The translations under genes and the position numbers were made by a program. Positions 10,501 through 22,500 of a DNA stretch of 64,000 nucleotides are shown piece by piece. The notes below the pieces were generated by a model. That model was not told the origin of the DNA. It made no database searches and was given only the letters and a program-made list of their open reading frames with translations. Source of the stretch: Trachythela sp. YZ-2020. Lineage: Eukaryota > Cnidaria > Anthozoa > Malacalcyonacea > Clavulariidae. Where the stretch lies: the NCBI GenBank assembly GCA_016169945.1, contig JADLSH010000254.1, positions 186,001 to 250,000 on the forward strand, given 5' to 3'. Every line of letters begins with the position of its first letter. Positions within the stretch are counted from its first letter, which is position 1.

Positions 10501-13500
10501 TATTATACCTGGTTGCATGAAGACACTAGACTGGAATGTCGAAACGTTGGGTCGTGAATGTAATTTGTTCAGGGATTACATTCATTTACTTAAACCAGAG
10601 TAGCGAAACATGTCTGATATTATACCTGGTTACATGAAGACACTAGTCTGAAGTGTCGAAACGTTGGGTCGTGAATGTAATTTGTTCAGGGATTACATTC
10701 ATTTACTTAAACCAGAGTAGCGAAACATGTTAGTCTAGGACCTGTAAAGGAGTTTGTATGCATTTCATTTAGGACAGATTATCTCAACTGTTTTAGGGTA
10801 AAATGACCATGGCGGTCAACATGGCATATGTGCCAAAAGTGAAAGTCCTGAAAATGACCACGCCCAGAAATGGCACTGTCGGCATAGCTCTAAATCCTGA
10901 ACCGCCAAAGCTACAGCCTTTCTGAATTGCTTATAGTGTTTAGAATGGTTGCTTTTATGGGTGGTCACTGGAGGGTGAAATTTGTCTAGGTATCATATTT
11001 TACAAGAAAATGACTATGCACCATCCCAGGTCAACTGCTAATTATGCATCAAATTACTCATTAGCCTGGCAAAGTCTATGTTTTCTTATTTCCCAAACAT
11101 TTTTGTCATAGGATGAAAAAATATGCTTATTTTAATATAATTATTATAAATTTCATAAGGAATGATATTGTTTTGTTGAGATATAACACATTTCATTTCA
11201 CTTACCCCCCACCAGAACACGATTTCAGCCATATTTTGCCGATTTGTTTGCTTTTTATCGCCGAGCCTCGCAAGTATCATCCAAATGTTCTACTTTAACA
11301 CAATGCTAGTTGACTAAAGAATAATTCAACCAAGTTTCGTCGGGTTTTGGAGTAGTGCCATGTATTTTATATTCGATTTTGTGTCCTTCGACATTTCCTC
11401 AATTATGTAGCCATTGCAATGTCTCGCAGCTTCTCTGCCCGATAAATGCCACTTCTTCATACACATCTGTATTTATATTACAGTATCCAAAAATAATTGA
11501 TTGTAGAATAGTCCCAATCGAAAATTGAAAGCTTTACTCGCATTTGGGAGTGAAAAACCTTCCCTCGTTCATCAAGAACGAGAAACTAAAACAAAAGGTT
11601 CAAAATAATTTGAAAGTCTCGCGCAATCTTCACGAAAACTCCTCGTGGGCAACATTACAGGGGGGGGGAAACATTTTCACGAATACGTTTGGTGGTGCAA
11701 AAAGATTGCGTAAATCTCTGGTTTCTTTTTTATAACGCTAAAGGAAACCAGAAAAATACAAAATTACGCGAATATTTGTTTATTTTGTCATAAAACATAT
11801 AAACAGTTAAACACACGAACTTTACTTTGGGAGTTTGGGTTGCTGTGATCGCGAACAAACGTATTCGTGAAAATGTTTCTCCCCCCCTGTAATGTTGCCC
11901 ACGAGCGGTTTTCGTGAAGATTGCGCGAGATTTTCAAATTATTTTGAACTTTTTGTTTTAGATTCTCGTTCTTGATGAACGAGGGAAGGTTTTTCACTCC
12001 CAAATGGGAGTAAAGCTTTCAACTTTTCGATTGGGACTATTATACAATCAGTTATTTTTGGATACTGTAATATAAATACAGATGTGTACGAAGAAGTGGC
12101 ATTTATCGGGCAGAGAAGCGGCGAGACATTGCAATGGCTACATAATTGAGGAAATGTCGAAGGACACAAAATCGAATATAAAATACATGGCACTACTCCA
12201 AAACCCGATGAAACTTGGTTGAATTATTCTTTAGTCAACTAGCATTGTGTTAAAGCAGAACATTTGGATGATACTTGCGAGGCTCGGCGATAAAAAGCCG
12301 GCAAACAAATCGGCAAAATATGGCTGAAATCGTGTTCTGGCGGGGGGTAAGTGAAATGAAATGTGTCATATCTCAACAAAACAATATCATTCCTTATGAA
12401 ATTTATAATAATTATATTAAAATAAGCATATTTTTTCATCCTATGACAAAAATGTTTCGGAAATAAGAAAACATAGACTTTGCCAGGCTAATGAGTAATT
12501 TGATGCATAATTAGCAGTTGACCTGGGATGGTGCATAGTCATTTTCTTGTAAAATATGATACCTAGACAAATTTCACCCTCCAGTGACCACCCATAAAAG
12601 CAACCATTCTAAACACTATAAGCAATTCAGAAAGGCTGTAGCTTTGGCGGTTCAGGATTTAGAGCTATGCCGACAGTGCCGTTTCTGGGCGTGGTCATTT
12701 TCAGGACTTTCGCCCCGGATTCGGGTTTTGGCACATATGCCATGTTGACCGCCATGGTCATTTTACCCTAAAACAGTTGAGATAATCTGTCCTAAATGAA
12801 ATGCATACAAACTCCTTTACAGGTCCTAGAATATGTCTGATATTATACCTGGTTGCATGAAGATCCTAGACTGAAGTGTCGAAACGTTGGGTCGTGAATG
12901 TAATTTGTCCGGGGATTACATTCATTTTATTAAAGCAGGGTAGCGAAACATGTCTGGATGACGTAACATGCTGTAAAACGACTACGTTTGGAGGATATAT
13001 GGTGTTTGGTATACAGTCAAACTGAAACTTCTCTTCTCGCACTCAGCTGACGCAAACTTATCATCACAAAACTGCACATTGCAAGAATCGGTACATACCT
13101 TAGTTTTGGATTGAACGGGCTCTTTACACAACAGACATTTCTTGACCTGCGAGGAACACACGAAGCATGTGGTCACATGACCACAAGGACCATATAAGGT
13201 ATCCCGTCGTGCATCAGAACACACCATGCATTCGTCATGCTTCTCGTCTTCCATTTGCTCGTTCTGCGCAGCCACACTAGCTGCTGCAAGTTGATTGTTA
13301 GGAATTTGATCACTGAAGAAGAAAAGGTATTCTATTTTTATAACATTAGCCAAAGAGCAGATACTTCGGTGGCGCAGTCGTCAGAGCAAGCGCCTTTCAC
13401 CTCTGAGTCTTGAGTTCGATTATCGCTGAGGACTTTACTCATCACACTCATGTGAAAAGAGTAAGTCAACGCTCTGCAGAAAGTCGTGGGTTTTCTCCGG

Positions 13501-16500
13501 GCACTCCGGTTTCCTCCCACAGGGAAAGTTGACTGGGTGGGTTAGGATATACAGATTAGGAAAGTAATATCACAATTGTTGTAAAAATAGATAATGTGGG
13601 CTAAGTACATAATATAGGTAAGCGAGATACTTCCCAAGTCCCAACGGGGAGTGAGCTGAATAATGTATGTATGTATGTATGTGCTGTACATCATGCCTAT
13701 ATTCCATTTAATATGTGCTCGATTCACGCTCTGGACTCAAGACATTCATGGGAAAAGAGCAAGTCAAACTTTGCCAAAAGTCGTGGGTTTCCACAGAGAA
13801 TGTTGACAGGGTGTGTCAGGATATATAAAAGTAGATTCGTGACTACATCAGATTTAACTGCAGTCAAAAACATATCATGATTACTGTGTACTACCAAAAC
13901 ATACTTGTTTCTGTTTCGGTTGCAATTGGTCAAAGCGCGACATAGGTTTGGATCTGGGCAAAGATCTAACGGACTTTGTCCTTTCTTATTTCTGTATGTT
14001 AAATCAGCTCCGTTAGCAGCTAAGAACATAGATATTGAAGCACTGCTCTTTTCATCACTGCCATGACTACCAAGACCCATTAACAACTGAAAGAAGAAGG
14101 GGAAATATAATTCAAAATACACATCGGCTTCGATCTAACAACTAACAATAAGGTACCTAAAAACTAACCAAATTTGTACGTATACTGTAGGATATACTCT
14201 ATATCAATTCTAAGATCCAGTGAATACAGTGTTACTAAGATCCAGTGTTACTAAGATCAGCTCTAGATCCAGTGTTACTACAGGAGGAATCCTAAACTAA
14301 ACTAACTTTATTTACACTGGATAGCTCTATAAGTTCTAAACTGTTCTCCCTAGAGATCCAGTAAGGGTCATCTCTAATTGATCCAGTGTTACTACAGGAG
14401 GAAACCTAAACTAAACTAACTTTATTTACACTGGATAGCTCTATAAGTTCTAAACTGTTCTCTCTAGAGGTCCAGTAAGGGTCATCCCTTATCGATCCAG
14501 TGTTACTACAGGAGGAAACCTACACTAAACTAACTTTATTTATACTGGATAGCTCTATCAGTTCTAAACTGTTCTCCGTAGAGGTCCAGTAAGAATCATC
14601 CCTTATTGATCCAGTGTTACTACAGGAGGAAACCTAAACTAAACTAACTTTATTTATACTGGATAGCTCTATCAGTTCTAAACTGTTCTCCGTAGAGGTC
14701 CAGTAAGAATCATCCCTTATTGATCCAGTGTTACTACAGGAGGAAACCTAAACTAAACTAACTTTATTTATACTGGATAGCTCTATCAGTTCTAAACTGT
14801 TCTTCCTAGAGGTCCAGTAAGGACCGTCTCTTATTGATCCAGTGTTACTACAGGAGGAAACCTAAACTAAACTAACTTTATTTATACTGGATAGCTCTAT
14901 CAGTTCTAAACTGTTCTTCCTAGAGGTCCAGTAAGGATCATCTCTTATTGATCCAGTGTTACTACAGGTGGAAACCTAAACTAAACTAACTTTATTTACA
15001 CTGGATAGCTCTATCAGTTCTAAACTGTTCTTCCTAGAGGTCCAGTAAGGATCATCTCTTATTGATCCAGTGTTACTACAGGTGGAAACCTAAACTAAAC
15101 TAACTTTATTTACACTGGATAGCTCTATCAGTTCTAAACTGTTCTTCCTAGAGGTCCAGTAAGGATCATCTCTTATTGATCCAGTGTTACTACAGGAGGA
15201 AACCTAAACTAAACTAACTATAATCATACTGGATAGCTCTATCAGTTCTAAACCGCTCCCTCTATACGCCAACTTATTGGTCCAGTGTTATTACAAGAGG
15301 AATCCGGTGTATTTGGAGAAAACCTGCTGTGTTTGGTAGAGTCAAACTGGAAGCGCTCTTTCACATACGACTTCATATCATTGGAATGGAACTACGGTCA
15401 CAGAGGTGAAAGGCACATGCACTAATCACAGTACAACCAACATCCCAACAATAATACTACCTTTCCAACATCCTGTCTGTCTTGCAGTAGTCTAAGTTGT
15501 GATAAGGTATGATGTCTCAGTGCTTCGTGTAAGGCTGTGTCACCGTCTTTGTCAGGGATATCAAGTCTCGCCCCTTCACGAACCAGAAGCTACAGAGAGA
15601 AAAACAACTTCGTTGTAATATTCAATCATCATACAAGTTAGTTACAGTATTTCGATATTTCAAACATGAAGGTCCAGTGTAAGTATTCAAAATCTTCAAA
15701 GCATCCAGCGACTACAACCTGAATTATATCTGTACAAGTCATGCATTCCTTGATAGTTTAAAAATGTATATATTAGAAACAGTTTCGATATATTTTCACC
15801 GTTATAGATCTAGGGTTAGGTATACATGCCAATTGTGGTTTGTGTCTGAACTACTTGAAAAAGATTAAAATCATTTTGACGCCATGAAAATGCACTCCCT
15901 TTGTAAGGAAGTTAAGGGAGGGTACTAAGCTTCTGAAGATGGACCCTCGCTCAAAACGTCGAATTGTTTTTAATCTTTTACAGGTACTGTAGTTCAGACA
16001 CAAACCACGGCAGCAGTTTTTTTTGGTGTAGACATTCGGAAAGTTACTTACCCTAACAATTTGTGTATGTTGTCTGCCCACGGCAAGATGAAGTGGTGTT
16101 TGAAGATTAATATTTTGAATATTGATGTCTGCTTTACCCTAAAATCAACACCAAAAGTTACGTTTGATTTGTGTGCTTTTTCGTCTGAAATGTAATGTAT
16201 AGAATTTGAGTCTAATTTTAAAATATGGCGTGGAAACTCGTTTACATTTTAGTCAGAAATAGGTTAATGGTTTCAATAACCTGGTGGCCCACTGCTACTC
16301 ATATCTTCATGGGTACCCCCCCCCCCTCGCACCGGGAGAGCTCATCACAAGCCATTCTATAATGCCAAGTGTGCCATCCAATGATTGTCATTGAATCATG
16401 ATTGTCCTTGAATCATGGTTTCGGGAGAAGTCAGTTTATATTTTAATACCAGAAGGTTTTAAGTATAAATATTTCGCTACGAACATACCTGTTTAACAAG

Positions 16501-19500
16501 AAGTTCAGCGACCTCGACATGGTTGTTCAAAGCAGCCAGATGCAATGCAGAGTAACCGTCATCTTTCCTTTCATTCACGATCCACGGTCGAGGTAACTTG
16601 CTGAGTAAAATCTTCATTGCACTGTGTTAAAGAATATGAATCAACGATAATATTTGCAGGTTTCACTCAGGCTTTTAGCCAGGATACCAAAACTGGCCGT
16701 CAAAAAATACCGTGAGCGTGGCCACCAATTTTCGTGGCGGTCGTAAAATACATTGAAATCAATTGTCAGATGCTCATAACTCAGCGTGTTTTCGACGAAA
16801 AAGCATCGAAATGTATGCAACAGCTAAAGCAAACAGCAGCTATAACAACTCTCGAAGTATTCAAGAAATCCAATTTTCCTTGTGACTAACAACGTACTAA
16901 TCCAGGGCGCGAAATAACGGCCGGTCAACGGACAACGTCCGGCCAAAATGAGTAGTTGTCAGGTCAAACTCTCGCATGACCGGTCATTTTGACCGGCCAC
17001 TTCTTAAAGTTTACATGTAATTCAGTTGCTAAATAAAGCGAACGAGCAAACTATTGTCATGCAGTTTTCTCATGGATTAAGTTTTGAAGTTGCTGACAAG
17101 TGAAAATAGCCGGCCCACAGTGGCTGCAACTGTCAAAACTTATGTTCTTTGTTAATTTTGTCTGATGTTGCGTTTACTTTGAATAATATTTTAATTTTAC
17201 TGTACGGACTTTACAATAAAACTCAGAAGTGATTCTTGACTTCTACAGACATTTGTCTAGTTACATTAAGTATTTTACATTTACAGTCAAACCGGATGTT
17301 GTGTTCCCCTGTGTATTGCAACATACCTGTCAATTTCGTAATGTTCATTGGCTAATTGCCCCGCGCAATTTGCAATTCGAAGATTCAAATTGCAATTCGT
17401 AAATTCGTAGGTTCCTCACTTGCTCAAAACATTTTATGGCGTTCACACAAAAAAATAAAACGATTTCTTTACCAAATCGAGAACGTGTTGTAGCATTATG
17501 GGCGCAAGGTGAAAGCTTTAAGAGTATTGCTTCTAAATTAGGAATATCGAACAGAACAGCGTCGAATATCGTAACAAATGTTGCGGAAAGGGAACATTTA
17601 CTAGCATTAAAACCTGGGGGAAAGGAGAGGCAGATTGCCAATCCCAATGTAGTTGAACATATTGAGTATCAAAAATTTGATAAACCGAGCACGACTACAG
17701 TAGAATTACAAGCTGCTCTAGTACGCGATGGAGTATGTACGCCTGAAAACCTTCCCGCCAGTTCAACGATAAGTGACATTTTACGTAAGGATTTGCAATA
17801 TACTTACAAAAAATTGCATGTAGTACCTGAAGAATCTTGCACAGAGGCAAATCAAGTACGAATGATAAATTATATAATGCAAATGAGTGAAGCTGATCCG
17901 AATAAAGTTCATTTTTTCGATGAATGCTCAGTCAAAACAACGACTGGAAATCGCATTTATGGTCACGCGCGAAAAGGAAAGCCTGCCATAGAGATCAAGC
18001 GATATGCTTCCAATTGCAACTATACTGTAAATCTACTACAAAGTGTGTTTGGTATCAGTCACTTTGGAATTTTAGAAGGAGCATCGAATGGCCTGGAAAT
18101 GCTCCATTTTTTTAATGAAAGCTTACAGATTGTTGATCCAATTTATGGGAATCCCGTATTATCAAATGGAGATGTTGTTGTGATGGATAATTGTGGCTTC
18201 CATCACGGCCGATTTGCTGAAGCAGAATTACGGCGAATTTTAGGTGAAAGAGGAGTAACTTTGGTATTTCAGCCCCCATATTCCCCAGAATTCAACACTT
18301 GTGAGTTTAGCTTTAGAGTTCTTAAACAATACTTGAGAAAACACGAGCATTTATCAATAAATTTTACTGAAGTAGCAATATTGCGTGGATTAGAAGAATT
18401 AACACCAGAGATGTGTCGCAGGTTTTTCCATCACTGTGGATTCTTAGTTTAAACCAAACTTTGTATATAAATTAGTAAACAAAACAGCGTAGGCTATTAT
18501 GTTTTACTGTAAACATGTAACGCAAAATGTTGAATTTAATTTTACAGTGTAATATGAATTACCCTAAATATTAACGTGAAATAAACAGTTACAACTTCAG
18601 CACAAAATCAGTTGCAAAGATAGGAATTGGCAAGTGGCCATGCCATGCCAAGTGAACCTACACCTAGTATATAAGACAAAAAAAAACAATACACCTCTCA
18701 ACTGTATTGTTTGTTTGAATATTACTATAATGCAAATATTACAATTTGCATATCGTATTACTGTAACTACTTGCTCTCCCTAGCTACCTTTGCAACTGTA
18801 AAAGACTGAAATTTTATAACTAAAAACATATACAAGTACATATAGCTATTAAAATATAGAGTTTTATGTGACTTGTGAAACACAACTGTGTGAAACTAAA
18901 CAGTTTATCAATGTAAAATATACAAGTTTGTTTTTCAAAAGTCTAACTTCTATGTAACATTGCGATGTCTGCCAGATCGTTCAACGTCAAATTGTGTGGC
19001 ATATTTGCCTGTTCTCCTACTTCTGAAAATGATGGCATTGCCAGTGGCATATGTGGAATTTATCCTGTTGCCTAAAACTTACATCAGGCTGTGCAAAAAC
19101 AGAGGTCTCACACTGCCCAGTTGCAGCAGACAGTTGAGGCTGAAACGGCCTCCATATTTGCTGCTTTTCGTTTACAGCTACCTCAGGCTCAGTTGACATA
19201 TGTATAGAATTTGTATTCAGTTCCGAGAGATTTTTTTCCCTTTCAAAATAAGTGTTTGCACGTACCTCCCGTCGACTCTCTGACTTTCTACTCTTGCGCT
19301 TTTTCGGCTTGGCGTTACGTTTCCGTTTGTCACTACGTGAGTGCTTATGTCTTCGTCGAACATATTCGTCTGAATCGCTCGAAGCTCGGCTCGAAGAGCT
19401 GCTACCAAGTGAACTACTTGAACGAGAACGACTTCTGCGACGCTTTTTCTTTGACTTTTTCACAGCCACGGGCGAAGAAATATTGACATTCTTTACAATT

Positions 19501-22500
19501 GGTGCAACTGAATATACATTAGGCCCCTACAAGTTGATCTTTAGTTTCTGGTCCGCCGTTAACTTCGTTAAGGACGCGGGCGGGCGGGTGGTTAGGACTA
19601 TAGGACATAAATTACAATGTGGCATTAAAGGCTTTATGACTGAACATTTTGAAGCCTATTTATTTTCTATGTATTTCTTGCAAACTCTACAGATTTCGTT
19701 CCTTGTCATAGCAGAACCATAGTTTCCTTGAGTTTTTCATGCCAGCTGTATCAGAATATTATTAAATCTATATAAAACTGGATTTAATAGATGATTCAAA
19801 AATCGACATGCATTTTAAAATACCTTGGCTTGGATTGATGATTGAACTCAGAGGATTGAACTCATTGAAGCCCCCATGAGTCAAAATGAGAACACAGACC
19901 TATACTACAGCGGTATTTACAGGAAATACTTCATTTTATTATCTTTTTTGTTGTAAATAGCACATTTATCGTTCTACAAAGTAAAATCCCTCGCGAAAAT
20001 TTTGAAGTACTAGAATAGTCCTAAAATAATACTCTCTACAAAAAGGATGCGGGCGGCGGACCAGAAACTAAAGATCAACTTGTAGGGGCCTTACTAAAAA
20101 CGTTTTGTGCATCTACGTTTTTGTTCATTGTGACGTGGTCGAGAGAGTCAGTTCTGTCAAAGTCCTGTTGTTGTTTTCCCAGGAGATAAAGGAACAATGA
20201 TCTGTCGTTAGTTGATACAGCAGGAACCTTGTTGTCACACGCAATGCGAATGGCAGCTATATCTTTCTGTAGTTTGATCTTACCCGTGGCAGTTCTCGTA
20301 TTATAACGGTCTGGAAACGCCTTCACTAATCGACCAGTAACTGCGGTCGTAAAAGCCGAGATAGTCTTTGATTCAAAGGCGGCTAAGTTTTTCTTATTCT
20401 TGTCTAAAATATCAAGGTCCTCTTTTAGTTTTTTACGACGCTTTGTTAATTTTTTAATTTGTTCAAAATGTTCAGGATGTTTCCTTCGTTGCCCGCACGA
20501 GACGTAGAGAACACATGGTGGGTTTTTGCAAGTAGATTTGTTTTTGTTTCCGTCTGCGCGATGACCTCTTAGGTGGCAATTTCCACAGATTATACTTCTG
20601 TACTGTCCTTCTTGTAGCGGTTCGGTCACATTTCTTGACAGCTCTTCAAGTTGGGAATCAACAGCCAAAAGCTCGTCTTCAATCTTTTGAAATTCAACAT
20701 TCATACTCTCCACTTTTGTCTTCTTCCATTTACTCGCTACTTCGTCTTCCTCGTCTTCAGATTCGCTCTCAAAAAGTCTGTTCTGTGCGTTCTGTCTTGT
20801 CATTACTGAGGGTGTTGTCAAGCGTGCTTGCTCAGCAGAATGTGTGTTTGTTTCACACTTTCGTGTAGTCGTACTTTCTCCGCAACTGCCGAGGTTCTCA
20901 CGCCTGCTTTTCGCCACGAAAGGTGAATCTATCTCTCTTATCTCAAGCTCCAGTCGTTTAAATGTTTCAGCGCCACAATCGTACGCATTTCTAAATGCCT
21001 CGCGAAGAACCAGATCGTCATCGGGGGGAATTGCGATGAACACACCAAGATTTGTATCTTTATAAGCAGTTCTTATTTTCTCATTTGGTACGTTCCGAAT
21101 GTAAGGAACCGCTTCCTTTATCTTGTAAATTAAGTCATAGTGAAATTCAATAGGTTTCTCTGTAAAAAAACACGCATAACGTCCGCCTAAATACGATACA
21201 ACAATTTGAAATTTGTTTGCCATTGTCAACAAGCATGAGCAAATTGCAATATGGCCGGAAGAGAGTTGCAACTTGCACGAGCAAATTGCGCGGGACAATT
21301 ATCCAATGAACATTACGAAATTGACAGGTATGTTGCAATACTCAGGGGAACACAATATCCGGTTTGACTGTAAGGGGACTTTATCAGGCTTTAGTTTCGT
21401 TGAATAATTTGACCGGCCAGAAATGCGGGATGTCCGAGCTAAAGTTGGTTTGGCCGGTCACCTTGACCGGCAACCCTCCAGCCGTTATTTCGCGCCCTGT
21501 AATCCCTTTTGAAAAATTATTGCAGGTTGCAGTGAAATGTCACAACAAGTACAACTTGTTTTATGACATGCAATGCAACTACATCATTCGTTTTGAATAA
21601 CGGAAGAATATTTCTTCATCGCAGGCAGGTTTCTAATCAGTGGTTATTGGTTCGTTTTCAGCCATCCACAAAAATCTGAACCTTCTCCAATACTGCCTGG
21701 ATCTGCCTAATAGTATACAGATGTGTTTTTCTTTCAGTTTTTGAAGCTTACCTGGGATTGCCTCTAAGTGCGGCATGTTGAAGTGAGTTGAAACCACTGT
21801 TGTTCGATAATGTGATGTCCGCACCCCCCTCCAACAACAGTGACACTATATCATCACGCTTCTTTGCAATGGCATCGTGCAGGGGGGTGTCCCCATCAGA
21901 ATCCTAAAGTGGAAAGTTTGTTTAGTGTTCTGCAACGAAATCTAACGCGTGTTTATGGCTTTATACCCGTTGTAGTGACACTGGACCACTTGGAGATGAC
22001 CCTTACCGTTTAGAACTTATAAAGCTATCCAGTATAAATAAAGTTAGATTAGTTTAGGTTTCCTCCTGTAGTAACACTGGATCAATAAGGGATGTCCTTA
22101 CTGGACCTCTATAGGGAGAACAGTTTAGGACTGATAGAGCTATCCAGTATAAATAAAGTTAGTTTAGTTTAGGTTTTCTCCTGTAGTAACACTGGATCAA
22201 TAAGGGATGGTTCTTACTGGATCTCTAGGGTGAACAGTTTAGAACTTATAGAGCTATCCAGTATAAATAAAGTTAGTTTAGTTTAGGTTTCCTCCTGTAG
22301 TAATACTGGATCAATAAGAGATGACACTTACTGGACCTCTAGGGAGAACAGTTTAGAACTGATAGAGCTATCCAGTATAAATAAAGTTAGTTTAGTTTAG
22401 GTTTTCTCCTGTAGTAACACTGGATTAATAAGGGATGGTTCTTACTGGACCTCTAGGGTGAACAGTTTAGAACTGATAGAGCTATCCAGTATAAATAAAG

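Larger units (their letters stand above)
17284..21370. mobile_element. Two-gene Tc1/mariner-like transposon
   Basis: Starts CAGTCAAACCGG and ends with the inverse, with about 90 bp of nearly identical terminal inverted repeat, and is bordered by TA on both sides (17282-17283, 21371-21372). That is the classic Tc1/mariner/IS630 target signature. It carries a transposase on plus and a second, convergent gene on minus. Full length is 4.09 kb including a 0.57-kb MITE. Confidence 0.92.
16903..21499. mobile_element. Non-autonomous CAGGG-ended (hAT-like) element, split by a Tc1-like insertion
   Basis: 19-bp terminal inverted repeats CAGGGCGCGAAATAACGGC and its inverse, flanked by TAATC at 16898-16902 and 21500-21504. 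Without the inner insertion it would be about 510 bp with no gene, rich in CCGGTC / GACCGG subterminal words. CAGGG ends and a 5-bp duplication suggest a hAT-type family; this is inferred from ends only. Confidence 0.8.

Noticed and set aside
10401..10730. Bona fide hammerhead ribozyme
   Set aside because: The CUGAUGA core box is not matched and stems around the cleavage site are not obvious, so it is kept only as a weak hypothesis.
11086..12466. Small ORFs in foldback copy A arms
   Set aside because: They are mirror images in both arms with no family resemblance; products of the inverted repeat.
14204..15295. CRISPR-like array
   Set aside because: Whole 114-bp units repeat without unique spacers, and the genome is eukaryotic; it is a satellite.
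19252..19722. Plus-strand frame of about 156 codons opposite the RS-rich segment
   Set aside because: It is the antisense shadow of the accessory gene and runs into the MITE.
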